Position numbers and translations under genes: made by a program
In this document: positions 36,140 through 48,539 of the stretch, piece after piece
Layout: each line of letters begins with the position of its first letter
Position numbering within the stretch: position 1 is the first letter of the stretch
Notes under the pieces: generated by a model
The model's database searches: none
Seen by the model: the letters and a program-made list of their open reading frames with translations, nothing else
What the model was told of the DNA's origin: nothing
DNA from: Congeria kusceri
Lineage: Eukaryota; Mollusca; Bivalvia; Myida; Dreissenidae
Length of the DNA: 64,000 nt
Direction of reading: 5' to 3'
Assembly (NCBI GenBank): GCA_027627225.1
Contig: CM051030.1
Coordinates: 28,267,927-28,331,926, forward strand

Positions 36140-39100
36140 TTGGTCCGCAAATATGTGTAGGCCACTTTTATAAGTTGGTGAATGAGGGAGTGAGTTGCCC
36201 TGCCATGTCTTTTTTCAGTAAGTTTTGGAGATTGTTTTGGGTTAATATTTGGCAGCATTACATCATGCTGATGCATTATCATGAACACCGTTAAATGGGT
36301 CAAATAACACAACATTATCTGCATAAACTTGGATCGATTAGATTAATAAACCTGGTATATTTACTTCAGTTCAATGAAAACCTATGAAAGAATACATTGG
36401 TGCGCATGTATAGATTTCAAGACACTAATTAGTGTCAACATTATCATTTTTAAAACGCCGCTGTAATCTGTAAGAGGTATGCTAGACACACTTCCCCGCA
36501 CCCCCGCTACGGAAACTTAAGCTTTTAGTTGCAGATTTGGCATGTTTATTTTTTTCAAAATTTCAGAAAATTGTGTAGGCCGCGGGCGATATATGGGCTT
36601 CAGAAAGCTACGCCAGTGGTTCAGTGCACTTTGTAAAGTATTTATAATACAATTTAAAGAACCGGCCGTTACGTACCTAACCAGAGAACATACCAGGGTT
36701 AAACATTTTACCAAACTAACAAATATACCACCAGTGTTAAACAATTTGGCTGGTGATATTTTTATTTAACTCATAGTTCAAAATAATAAAGTATTAGTCA
36801 CTGATCCAATTAAATATTCATGAAAAGTTTACATAATAAAATGTCCCCAAAGACTAAAAAAAATAACGGAGTCTATTGCCTTATCAGTACATAGAGTGTA
36901 ATAGTGATATGATATAACATTTATTATATTTTTGTATCGAACTTTATTTATTTTCTAAAGGAGTAGTATACCCCACGGCCAATCGACTGTTCAAACTCTA
37001 ATCAATTGTTTAACTTGTTCGAATATGTGCAACTGAACCATTTTATCAAATAGCGAATATCACCATATTAACATCGAAAAACAGTTTTAACTGTGTTACC
37101 TACATATTTGTCATATATCTATATGACATTCGAATTTCAATAGGCCTTAGGAGAAAATACATCATTTATAAGGAAGAAATAAAACATTTTTAAATATCAT
37201 AGCATATGATGTATTTTACACATTCGTTATCTCTACGCGAAAAAAAAAACGCGGATTCGTGGAATACAACCTTACACAATCAACTCTAGCGATAAAAGCC
37301 ACCGGAACACCACCGTTATGCAATATTCCCCATATAAACCATGAATATAAAGGTAATTATATCTACGTGTATCAATTACATGGAATGAATGATCTTTGAA
37401 AAAAAGGACGAAAAACCATTTGTTCACATAATCATTTTGTAATTGTATAATAAACAAATGCATTGATCAGCTTGTGTGGTTCGAAATTATCAAATTTCAA
37501 ATGATAGCTTTACAGGTGCTGCATTAAAAAAAACTCTAGAAATATAACATCTTTATAATGCGAGTATAGTCTATTTCTGTTTGGTTTTCCCGACTTAGGC
37601 AGTGCCTAAATTCATTTTATTTTCTATGATCACGAATGAATCAAAGATCAATATTCTACCGAAATCTACACATTTTCTTTTTATTTTATGCATTTTACGC
37701 CATTTTGTTACATTTTAAGCGCTATCTAAATGCGTTTAATTTGAAAATACTGCGGGAATGATTACGTCATGACGTCCAAATAATGACGTCCTTACACAAA
37801 TTTGAGTCCGGCATTGTTGACGGTCCGTTGTATTTATTGTTTCAAATCGGGAACCAGTGGGAAACAGTGAAAATTACCAGAGTGGTTTTTTCGTTGTTTC
37901 AAACAGTGAATTACCTATTTTTTTCACTGATATTTCACTATAAATCACTGAAAAGCCTAAAATAAAAAGACACTATTATTTAGAAGATATACAACAATGT
38001 TAAACGTAGTGAATTGACATATGCATCAATAATATATATGCCAATATTACGAGTATCAGGATTTATGGAGATGATAACATGTATATAATAAGTTGATGTT
38101 ATCTTAGCTATTGCCCCAGTCATCGAATACATTTAATGCCCCGAAGGAAACGTAAAATTAGTGACTTAAAAGGACATGTTGACACAATTTCAAATTTTCT
38201 TTTTAAATGTCATTATGAATCAAAACTGCAAACATTAACACAGTTGGACCAATCCCTGTATTACAATGACAACATAAAACAGTATTGCTCTACTGTGGAT
38301 TGTGTCTACGTTTACCAGATCAAATGCCAATGTCTCGATATTTTCCTGAGCTAGATGGTTGTATATACATCGAAGTCAATTTAACGCTCTGCGAGTCATA
38401 CACGCTGTAATTTTCATCATAAAGAGCAGGGGCGGTTCCAGGATGTTTGGGTTACGGTGGGTGCGTAAACTTTAGATCATTTTGATATGAAGCTATGACC
38501 TTTATGTGTTGTATATGGCTCTGCACTGACCAGCTGGCAGTTTTAAACTGTCCGTTTTCATTGCTACTCATATAATTATGTTCAATAAGTGTTAAGCGAG
38601 AGGAATTTGTTATTTAAAGTAATATTTTTTCAAAAAATGGGTTTATTAGTGACGATAATAGTGTCTGTCTGTGTATATCCAATGCAATTTCTCTGTAAAT
38701 TAGCAATAAAACGGTCCTTGCCTTTTGTGCTACTTTTGTTTTCTTAAACAATTTCAAAGAGAATTTCGACAATTCCATAATGTTGTCAATAAATCGTTTA
38801 GTTTCCAAAACTCAAAAGCGACAGTCTTTTGTCCGAATAGTTTTATGTTAATATAACAGTTGTAGTGCGTTAAAGGTTTGTAGTGCATCGATTCCCAGAG
38901 GTTTCATAGTTGTTCCGGGACCATTAGTAAGTGAAATTAATCACGAAACTGTTTACAATGCTTAATCAATAATTAGTACCTAAAATATCTTATCTAAGAT
39001 ATGAAGATCGATGGAACAATGCCGTAGAATGTAGCCTTAGAGACTATAGTAGAAAAGAATTAGTTGTACCTGAAGTTGTACAAGCAGGAGGAGGAGAACC

Positions 39101-39830
39101 TCTCGTCGTGTTACTGATTAACTCAGTATTTGCCTGCACTGAAAATAACTAGTTCCTAGCAAATAAAGCTTTTTAATCCTGTCTTAAATGATGACACTTG
39201 ACATAATATTTGTGTAATAAAGAAATAAACACATGATGTAAATCTGGCTATCAGACTGAAGATAGTGTATGGATTAAAATAAAACTCATGACATCGAGGT
39301 AAATCTCAGCATTTTAAACATCGCACATGATACAGTTATCAAATGTACGCGTAATGAGCTGTTACATATGTCTGCTAATGAGAATTATTTTGTCGAATTA
39401 GCATGAATGCTGTCAAAAATGGAAAACAGAAAAATACGTTCAATTAACAATATTAAATGCTAAAAAGTACGCATGCAAATAGCATACATTGCAAACAGCA
39501 AGCATACATGTACGACATTGCAGATTAACCATTCTGCATTGTATATATGCTTAAGTAGTTTTTTAATGTGTCATATACACGTTTAATAGTAATTTTTCGG
39601 AGACACTGTAAAATGGATAAATCCCACACTGCGATAAAGTATAAACTACATTTAAGTGAATTGGATCACAACCAAACCATTTATAGATTTGTTTTGGAAA
39701 AGATGTAAATTGTATTAAGTATTAAAACCTTTTTGAACAATATGGCATTGCAGACCTTACACGTTTCATTATAAAATTCAGTATATATTGTATGAAAGTA
39801 CGGTACACACCACGCACAACCAGCAAAACA
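36140..39830. other. AT-rich stretch, no convincing gene
   Basis: A 72-codon frame from an ATG at 38136 (+) begins with a basic MPRRKRKISDLKGHV but resembles no family I know. Near 38983-39150 (+) a frame reads RKELVVPEVVQAGGGEPLVV, faintly like a LINE RT segment. A TACGTCATGACGTCC plus ATGACGTCC pair lies near 37763-37790. Nothing else was recognised. Confidence 0.35.
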
Positions 39831-39834
39831 CGCG

Positions 39835-40090
39835 ATATGCGACGAGCCGATTTTATCGCTAAGCGCAGAGCGCTCGCTCACGATGACATGAATCTGCGTT
39901 AATTCTCGCGACGAACATTTGCGCGAATAGCGACAACATTTCGTGACATATTCGTCGCGAAATTTCCCGATGGGGCCGCCCACTATCTTTTGCGAATCTT
40001 CGCGAACTTTCGTGACGTCCGTTAGCGAAAATTGATCGAAGGCTCGTCATGACAGCGCGAATTCTGTGGCTTTCGCTTGGCGCGTACTGT
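39835..40090. repeat. CGCGAA-rich small repeat element, copy 1
   Basis: A CpG-rich island in AT-rich DNA, full of TTCGCGA and GCGAA words. It contains ATATTCGTCGCGAAA and GGGGCCGCCC. Part of it matches, in reverse orientation, the segment at 41105-41235, so the two are likely copies of a small non-autonomous element. Open frames across it are not supported as genes. Confidence 0.45.
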
Positions 40091-40099
40091 AAAGCATTT

Positions 40100-41100
40100 A
40101 TTGTTTGCTCTTCATTTTCCCCACATATTCACCGATATATGTGACAAGGTTTATTCACCAAAACAAACTTATTTATCATACAGTTTATGCTCTAACCCTT
40201 TTAAAGTTTGGTCTTCATCTGCACTTTGTGTCCACTTAGTTAGCCTTTATCCATTAATGAACATACCATTCCGAAATAATATTGTTTTTGACCCTCGAAA
40301 ACATACGGTTTAAAATATTATAACGTGATTCTTGCAGATTCTTCTATAAAAAAAAGCCTACAAATATCGTTGTTAAACTTCCAAATAAGCAACGCAAAAA
40401 GTAGTCCCGATTCAGAGCGCAGCATAATACAATGTAGTTCTCATTATAATTGCATAAATATTTGTCAGATTATGATATAATCTAAATAATTTTAGCATTA
40501 TCGTTGTCTATCGCCTATTAACAACTTTGTGTCGTTCTTATGCGTGGCTGTTCCCGCTTATTTTTCAAATAAACGTTTAAATGGGCTTCTAGATATATTA
40601 ATTTATTATTCTCAAACAGTTTACTGTGATACTGTGTCAGTAAAGATGCCGACTATTAAATAAAAACTTGAACTTGTTATCAATAATGTATTTCCCAAAG
40701 ATATTTTATATAATAAAACATGATTTTATTTAAACTCACTTTATACAGAGTGTTGCTGGACATAACGTTATACAATAATTACGTATACTAACTCAGATTG
40801 TATAGAACGGCACAATATTAACCTACTTGCCATTAGCCGACGACATATAAAACCTAGTTTGGTTGTACCCTTCCTAGTTTGGATTTCCAACGCACAGGGT
40901 GTAAAAGTTTTAGGTTCGGACGCACTAAATGTGGAGTCATGCATCTCTCCACATGTCAACTTGTATAAAACTTCCGTATCGAAAATTTTAAAGTAGGAAG
41001 TCATTTCGCGATGTTTAGTTTAATAAATACGGCGTGTGTCGTTTTATTATGGATTACGTACCGAACAGGTATCGTTTATTTGTTTAGCAGTTCGTGCCAC
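40100..41100. other. AT-rich stretch between the two CGCGAA islands
   Basis: No gene recognised. Confidence 0.4.
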
Positions 41101-41104
41101 GCGA

Positions 41105-41235
41105 AACCCAAAGCATTCGTGGTGTCTTACTGCCTTTGATTAATACTCGCGAAGCGACATCATTAAAGTTTGCGACGTTATCGGGCGGCTTCAGTGCGAT
41201 CTTTTGCGACGAATATTAAGTTTTGCGTCCAACCA
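41105..41235. repeat. CGCGAA-rich small repeat element, copy 2 (inverted)
   Basis: Its reverse complement carries TAATATTCGTCGCAAAAG followed by GAAGCCGCCC, aligning with ATATTCGTCGCGAAA...GGGGCCGCCC in the 39.8 kb copy. Confidence 0.4.
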
Positions 41236-41239
41236 GTAA

Positions 41240-41470
41240 ATATCTTTGTAACTACTACAGCTATTGAATTGAAAATGCACACCTGTCTTTAGGGTCATTA
41301 TGTAAGTTCACTGAACAAGGCCCATAACCGTGACCTGCAATTAAGCAATTATGCCCCTTTGTGTACTAAGAAAATTCAGGTTAAGTTTTGCGTGCAATAG
41401 CTCCATATCTCTATATCTACTACAGATATTCAATTAAAACTTCACAAATGTACATGTATTCGGGGTTATT
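41240..41470 (+). repeat. Dispersed bivalve-type repeat, copy 2
   Basis: It contains TTTGTAACTACTACAGCTATTGAATTGAAA, GGCCCATAACCGTGACCTG and ATATCTACTACAGATATTCAATT, words of the same family as the copies at 32.64 and 55.08 kb. Confidence 0.5.
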
Positions 41471-41479
41471 ATTATACTC

Positions 41480-42900
41480 AACAAAAAAGAAAGCATCCAC
41501 TTATATATTTATTATTGCTTTTCCATACATGAATGACATATTTAAACCCAAAATTAAGTCACTTTAATAATCTTGCAATAAAATGCTTACATTTGTTTCT
41601 GAATTAATTCCATCTTTATGGTTAAGCACAAAGAAAAACCTAAACAGGTGTAAATATAAAACACACAAAACAGGAACGCGTGAGTAGACAATTAATTGTC
41701 GCCATTGTGCCATTAAACGTTCCACTTATATCAGTTAAAATCCGTCCTGCTCGAAGGATACGAAGAGCCTGGTTTCGCTCGTCCATATTTAAACATGCCC
41801 TGCCATGTGAACTTCACATGATTTGGACGATTTTATGAACTATCCTCACAAACTCGATAGCAATGAGAACTTGCACAAAATGTGTTCACATGTTCATTAC
41901 TCAACAGGTAATTGCGTTTTGGTGGGCCAATATTGAACATTGAAGAATATGATCTTTAAGTCGATAGTCATCAACCAAAAATCTGATTTTAATTTTAAAG
42001 ACACAGGTGTTTAAAAGTAGATACTTTCTTTTTTTTGTTTTGACTATGTACTTTGTGATTTTCAATTTTACATCTGTTACGTATGTGTATTTGACAATAA
42101 ATATGGAATTCATTCATAAACAATCTTGCATTTTATTGAAAGATGATTAAGGTTACATGGACTTTATGTTTAAATATTACATACAGGTATCGAGTGGCAC
42201 GTAAAGTACGTGTTTAAGCCAGTAATAATCAGCTTAATCTTGTTTTAAATTTACAGCCAGAATGCGAACTGGCAGCTGGCGTCTAGGTTGGCAGTTAATT
42301 TTTAGCAAGGGAATTCGGAATTGGCAACTGGCATCTAATTTTCATGTACATCCCATTCCTAAATGGCAGCGTGTGGAATAGCATCAACTTAACACAACAG
42401 TCTTGACCGTGTTCGTGAACATACTGTAGTGGCCGTCTCTTCTTCACACGTGTGTAACGTTATCACTAGTTTATAATCAAACTCAGTCCGTTTTCAAAAT
42501 GGTATTTATTTAACTATATTAGCTTTCAGTACTTGAGTTTTAATCAAACAAGTTCTTAATTATTCATTCCCATACACACTTTACACATGTGGCAAGACTT
42601 ATGAGTCGCTTAACAATTAGTTGTCCAACGGCGGGCAATTACTACAACAAACCGGTTTTAAAGACGTTATTAAAGTCAACCTATTTTTAGCCGAATTTAG
42701 AACAGGTCAATAAGACATTGATATTTCTCAATGGAGAAGCGCTCTGGAACAGTCTATTGCACGTCAACGATTCAATGCGTTTAATTTATAATAAACCGAA
42801 GTTTGAAATGTTGGATTATTTAATTACCACAAATAATGGTTAACACATTCAGACTCTTGCCCAAAATAAGATCAGTACTCGCATAAACTATTGATTAAAC
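41480..42900. other. AT-rich stretch
   Basis: No gene recognised. The last 200 bases may hold further decayed LINE sequence belonging to the next entry. Confidence 0.4.
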
Positions 42901-42902
42901 AA

Positions 42903-43075
42903 GGACGACATGGTCACATACCCCGGAAAGTAAGGATGTATGTACTCCTCAATTGCAACAAAATCGAGGACGAGTTTCATTTCTTGCTGATTATGTGACA
43001 TTCACAGGCAATTACGGGAACGCTACATCCCTCCTTTCTATACGCGAAGAATGTGTACAAATATTAAATGTAAAG
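42903..43075 (+). pseudogene. LINE ORF2 C-terminal remnant
   Basis: The frame reads GRHGHIPRKV...NCNKIEDEFHFLLIM, then a stop, and in a shifted frame RQLRERYIPPFYTRR. This matches the C-terminal knuckle region of LINE ORF2s; compare the inner LINE in this window, RYCLYCLQNN...EDEYHFICIC...LRNKYV. It is a short, frameshifted, 5'-truncated relic of an element distinct from the three longer ones. Confidence 0.6.
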
Positions 43076-43201
43076 AAAAATGCGACGCAATTATAAGAAA
43101 CAAGAAATGTCTGTTAAAAGTACAATCGTCGTTGAAAATATCATATTAGATATCATTTTTGCTCTTAACATAATACAAGAAAGGACTCCCGCTTTTTAAG
43201 T

Positions 43202-43436
43202 CCGACCTATATAAAGACACTATTCGGACCCCAGATTTTTCGAATACCATATGAAAACTTCTCGGACCCCCAAATTAATTTGATAATAATTCAATCCATA
43301 TTAAAGTGAATAAACCGATCATACCACCTATATAAGGAGACTTCTCGGACGGACCCCAGATTTTTTGGATACCATAGGACAACTTCTCGAACCCCCAAAT
43401 ATATTTGTACCGTGAATAAACCGATCATATCACCTC
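43202..43436. repeat. Two-copy 124-base direct repeat
   Basis: ACCTATATAA...CTTCTCGGAC...GTGAATAAACCGATCATA occurs twice, starting near 43203 and 43327. Copies differ by small indels. No coding content. Confidence 0.75.
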
Positions 43437-43785
43437 TTACCAGCAATGTTATCCGGCGGCCCGTAGGTACTCTTGTGGTCTCTATGCGGTATTACCGCGT
43501 AGTACCATTGCGTCTTTACTCATTTTAGTTGACCGCGTGTATCTGCACCAGTCCGACCCTCGAGGCTTGCATCCCTTGAGATACAGATAGGGTGCAATAT
43601 CCGAACTGAGCTGAAGCTCATAACGAAAGAGAATGATACAACATATCATGATTCTGACTCGGTCTTATTTTCAAATGTCATGTTTTATATCATTTTTCAA
43701 CTTTGTTTACTTTGTCTTCGTGAATAAATATGATTAAAAAATGAATTTTTCTATATGAGCTAATACGATCAGTGTGTAACTACTA

Positions 43786-43915
43786 GAGCCAGTGTGTAAA
43801 CAATTGGGGACAGTGTGTCAACAATTCGGGACAGTATTTGATCAATATGGGGCAGTGCGTCAACAATTGGGGACAGTGTGTGAACGATTGTGGACATGTT
43901 GCCAATAAGTAAGGA
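43786..43915. repeat. 21-base minisatellite, about five units
   Basis: Unit CAATTGGGGACAGTGTGTCAA repeats with substitutions. On the minus strand it reads as a 7-residue repeat (CPQLLTH) because the period is a multiple of three; there is no other evidence of coding. Confidence 0.75.
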
Positions 43916-44119
43916 CTACGCGTATCTGTTAAGATGTTGTTGTTTTGCAGGTAAGTCGATGGGTTTTTCCCCAATTAACGTATTACATTAGTTATGACTA
44001 TTTATATTTATAACAAACAATACACAATTATCCAATATAATGAAATTTTTTATGATTGAAAACGAGCTAGAGCAGATAAGCAGCTTTTATAGAATTGTCC
44101 ACGATCATCGCACGGCCCC

Positions 44120-44365
44120 CGCACGATACTCTTGAGGAATGGTACAGTGCCATCTACAATATGTTTCCGGGCTACGAGCTTACGATTAAAGAAATATGTA
44201 TACAAGTCAGTGAATCAAAATCGTTGAGGCTACGACGCCAGTAAATCCTTCGATATCGTTCGAAACTCGAACGGCTTCCTCAAGGAGGACGCACAGAATG
44301 GGACTTTCGGGCAGTTTACGGGCGCCGTAGACGCATCTTAGTCCACATGTAAATTAGGTCCTAAC
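44120..44365. mobile_element. Partial copy of a MITE-like element
   Basis: CCATCTACAATATGTTTCCGG, CAAGGAGGACGCACAGA and GACGCATCTTAGTCCACATGTAAATTAGGT match the right half of the element at 44745-45246. Only that half is present. Confidence 0.5.
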
Positions 44366-44744
44366 TATCTGATATTTTTTGCATACATGTTTGTATCATC
44401 TTTTCATTTTATAAGTTATCTGTTTATTTGTATCATATGATTGAATAAAATACTACCCTCTACTATGAGTAACAAACAACATAATAAACAAACCAAACTA
44501 TTATCCTTCTGATCTACATGTCAAGTTAAAATTTGTTAAAGATAATAACATCTTCAGGATAGGAAAATAATACGGAAATAAATATTTTTGTTGCTTAAAT
44601 ACACTATTCATCTCTTGCGGCGATCATTCGAACAACTTGCGATGACCGTGTGGTAACCTTATGGCGACTTGGCGACAGCTGTAAACATATTTAACAATTG
44701 AACGGTAACCGTACGGATACGATGCAAAAGACGCACGTTATGTC

Positions 44745-45246
44745 AGGTTTACATTAGTACCGTACGATGCATTCGTCTAAGATTTTCCGTACGATTGTTA
44801 TGCATCTTAGGTGGCTAAGAGCTAAGGCATCTGTGTTCACATTGAATACGATCTCTTTGCGACTCTTTGTACTGACTGTCGGGAGCAGACGAGGGCAAAT
44901 CCGTACGGAAACCGCACGGAGACCGGACTATGGTTTTACGGAAATCGTCGGATTTCAGTGCGGCCGCGGTCCTGCTGTCTCCGCAAACTTCTCATGGAAA
45001 TCGTCCGGCGACTGTGCAGCATTTATGCATAGGCCGTGCTGCTTCCGTGCGGAGATGTTGCGGCATTCTCACCTTACCCGTGCGAACGTCGTAAGTGCCA
45101 CCTACAATATGTTTACGGCGTAGGTAAATCCGTACAATATCGTACGTAAATCACACGGCGTCTTCAAGGAAGTTGCACGGAGAGGGAATTAGGGACAGTT
45201 TACCAGCGCTGCAGACGCATCTTAGTACGAATGTAAACTTGGTATA
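44745..45246. mobile_element. MITE-like element with imperfect terminal inverted repeats
   Basis: The left end reads GGTTTACATTAGTAC...ATGCATTCGTCTAAGAT. The right end, reverse-complemented, reads AGTTTACATTCGTACTAAGATGCGTC. The interior is GC- and CpG-rich (CGTACGG words). No transposase is encoded. A 118-codon open frame inside it has no recognisable domain and is best explained by composition. Confidence 0.5.
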
Positions 45247-45756
45247 AAGTCTACCATGCGCAGTCAACTTTACTATCCGCAAAATCGAGAAAGCGCGGCA
45301 GCCGAACTCCACATGTTTTTACAAAAGGCATGAGCTTGTGCGGAAGTCTCAAAACCTTGCGTTGGATATTCGGTCTCCGGCGACGGCAGTGGCCCGAGTA
45401 TGTTATTACCAAGGTTTACAATGAATGAATCTATGTAATACTAAATTTGTCCTTACTGTTTGTAACTGTAGAAGCGAGGAAATGTATATAACATTTGGTT
45501 TTCAAAAATGTCTGCTCAGTCATTATTGATTTGATTCGTTAGGCATATAAAAGCATGTAATTCGTTGTAATCTCCACTGCCACCGTGTTGCAATTGTCGA
45601 AGATGTTTGAACCTTCGTTATACTAAATACAGGATGACTGGAGCGGGCCATCGGGTATCGCTTGAAGGCAGGCTTTCCCGCAGTATTTCTTGAATGCATG
45701 TCGGCATCCCCGACACCCCACCGGCGAAATAAATAGGCTCCACCCTCGCAATTGTT

Positions 45757-46135
45757 CAAATCCGCCCCTTAGCACCCGACCCAAATCAGCCGCTCTGTCG
45801 TTTGACTCCCCACCACCACGAAATCAACCGCATTGCCCGACCCCAATTTCCCGAAATGGTCTAAAATGTTTTGCCCCACCTCTCCAAAATCGGCCGCATC
45901 GCTCGACCCCACCTCCCCGAAGTCAGGTGCAACGATCGACTCCACTTTCCCGAAATCGGATAAAACGCTTGACCCCAACCTCCCCGAAATTGACCGCAGC
46001 TGCCTGAAATCGGTCCCCCACGCTCCCCACGCTTGACATAAGCTGCCTGAAATCAGCCGAAACGCTAAACCAACCTGCCGCAACGATCGACCCCATCTGT
46101 CCGAAATCGGCCGCATCGCTAAACTACACTTAATT
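45757..46135. repeat. 33-base minisatellite, open on both strands
   Basis: Unit approximates CGACCCCACCTCCCCGAA followed by ATCGGCCGCATCGCT, about ten imperfect copies. The 33-base period gives 11-residue repeats on either strand (for example DFGEVGSS on the minus strand). I see no start context, splice site or flanking domain indicating expression. Confidence 0.75.
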
Positions 46136-46139
46136 AATC

Positions 46140-47610
46140 TTACTAAAATCACACTAACCGGGTTTTTGTTTTAATTGAATGCTTATTTATCAGTGTAATT
46201 GAGCAAATGTAAACATACCAAGAAAGTTTAAAGCACTTCCTGGTCTAAATAGCAAAATGGTAAACGTGTTTAAAATCATAAAGTTTTTTCGTGGATTACA
46301 CATTATTTCCCGAGGTAACAGTTTAATTTTGTACTTGCACTATTTAAACATTATGCGTTTTCCTTAAATATTTAAATAAAATAATAATCAAAACGCAAAC
46401 TCTACATTTATTGATCAATTGTTAGAATTCTACGAAGTCACAGTGAGGTCTGAGACTTTGATATGATACGGGATATCTCAAATGGCTTATCCGGATTTCA
46501 GAGTACATGTAGTCCGGTGTATTAGTGTCTCCAACGGGAACGGTGGGTTGGGGGTATCAAAGTCTAAGATAACACTAATTCTAATCATTCATAAATAAAT
46601 GTCGAATAATTTATTAATTGTACGTCATCACAGTGTGACTCAGCCTTTTCTATGAAAATTTTAGTAGCCACCGAACTACAAGGGAATGGACTACACAAAT
46701 AAACTAAGCTCTCTGTATTTTGTGATATGTTAATCCACTGAATAAACAGTACTTCAACTGTTGCAAAACATGGTATATATTAACAAAAATAACGGTGCTA
46801 TGGAAATTTTCTCGGTTGTATAATTACATCAATTACAAATCTTAATAACCCATGTGGCAATCACAAACAACATTGCTTGTAATCAGTGTTATAATTGCTG
46901 AGAATCGCTAATGTAAACAGAAGTGCCGTAAGTAATCGGCTTATCATAAAACTGCCGGAAAATGCACTATTTTATACCAACAAGCTGTCCAAATGATTGG
47001 CGAGAGCTTGGATTTGTTTACACATTATGCAGTAGCTGCTCGAACACCATGAGGTTTTAATATGGCAATATCAATACCTGAAGTACCAAGCACAGTTTTA
47101 ATCCACCGAGAAATTGTGTCTTGTACAACATTGCTGTTTCCTTTCCCAAAAGAGACTTTGGTACCTCTAAGTACGGAAACATACAATTCAATTGACGTTA
47201 CGACAGAGCCGAGTTAACCACGCCCAACGATTTTAAGGCAGACTACTCTGTTTGTGTCCGTCAAAAATATAACATTGCGTCAATGCACAAGCTTTTGTGT
47301 TAGCATCTTAAGTTGAAAAAAAAGTAGTATGACCACTTCGGAAATCGTTAAATTCACGGGGAGATCTAACCTACAGTAGTGTCAAAATGTCAAATAGTAA
47401 AATAGTCGCACTGTCGATAAAAGACGATATGTTGATAGTATCGACATCAACAAAAATCAACGCGCCTAACAAAAAGCTTTCTGCAAATGCAAACAATGAA
47501 AATTTCTTAAATTCCATAACGAATGTGTATGTGTGTTGTTTTTATTCAGTTACATATACTCAGTAAATTATTTGGAACCTACCTGACCTCCGATACTTTC
47601 TTGTGTGTTC
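46140..47610. other. AT-rich stretch without recognised genes
   Basis: Nothing recognised. Confidence 0.4.
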
Positions 47611-47614
47611 ACAG

Positions 47615-47703
47615 TTGCATTGTTCCAAGAGGACTAACGGACAATGTCTGCGGGTATATCTTGTGCCCACAAAGCATTGGAGCTCTTCATCTTGGTTCAA
47701 ACC
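47615..47703 (+). CDS. Candidate internal exon of unknown gene
   Basis: It is preceded by a pyrimidine-rich acceptor (TTCTTGTGTGTTCACAG) and followed by donor GTATGT. The 89 bases are open as HCSKRTNGQCLRVYLVP...KHWSSSSWFKP. I do not recognise the sequence and see no partner exons nearby, so this rests on splice-site quality and composition alone. Confidence 0.25.
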
Positions 47704-47925
47704 GTATGTTAACATCCTTAATATGTATGTATACTTCCTTATTATTTATTCTTTATACATGCTTTCAGTTGTTCCATGTTGCCAAGCACGCATAGACTAT
47801 GCCATAGTCTCCCTTTGTTTACATTTTATTGTTGTATTTGATGGTTCTCTAACTGCAAACTGATTCCATTTTGCCTTCAGATATCAAATTGTTCTTTAAA
47901 CAAAATATAGTGTTGTTTAAAGTAT

Positions 47926-48533
47926 TTATTTCCAGTAATCACTCTGAAAAATTGCATTATTGAAGACGTTTTCTGTGTTCGTGGACTTTCCCCGGGTCGA
48001 TTTTGTTTTGATGGTTTGTCTGCGGTCAGTTTGAAAACGATTTGCGTAAACATTACTGCCACTTTTCGATTCTTGGTTGGTCGTTTCGTGTCCGAATGGC
48101 CTATCAACGAACGTCCGGCATAGGTTCAAATCTTCCTTGGTTAGTCTCGATGTTGAAGACGTGGATTTCAAAGAGAGAGCAGTAACCATTAAAGATGCTA
48201 CCGAAAAATATAAACTTTTATTCCAATTTTGGCGATTAATCCGTATATAACAAATATAGAAAACACTTTGTACGTATTCGTAATCCATTTCTGAACACTC
48301 TTTAAAAGTACATTTTCGAGAGTTTGACAATCTAACGCAGATCTACGAATGTATTCATCTTGAATTCTGCCTACAACACTTGTGCGTTTAAATCCTGTGA
48401 CTGTGTAAACTAAATCTACGTTAGCATAACGCGTCATACACATGTTATTTTTAGAATCAGGGAATTTCGTGAACGGACTTTCACTATTACTTTTTCTAAA
48501 GGTTACACGCCACCAAATCGTGACTACAAACAT
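47926..48533 (-). CDS. Hypothetical minus-strand gene, two overlapping frames
   Basis: An ATG at 48533 opens a 111-codon frame with hydrophilic, coding-like sequence (VTFRKSNSESPFTKFPDSK, GRIQDEYIRRSALDCQTLE). An overlapping frame from 48330 to 47926 continues with SLKSTSSTSRLTKEDLNLC and GHETTNQESKSGSNVYANR to a stop. They could be two exons or one frameshifted ORF. An ATG with good context (CCAACATGTCGG) lies just upstream, near 48560, but that frame stops quickly. I recognise no family. Confidence 0.3.
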
Positions 48534-48539
48534 ATAACA

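Noticed and set aside
38983..39150. Possible LINE RT fragment (VVPEVVQAGGGEPLVV)
   Set aside because: Resembles an RT segment over fewer than 20 residues; no second motif is present in any frame nearby, so I did not list it as a feature.
43470..43625. GC-rich segment considered as a tRNA or tRNA-derived SINE
   Set aside because: No A-box/B-box pair or cloverleaf could be found by eye.
44767..45123. 118-codon plus-strand frame with a Met start
   Set aside because: It lies wholly inside the MITE-like inverted-repeat element and has no domain signature; CpG-rich composition lowers stop frequency.
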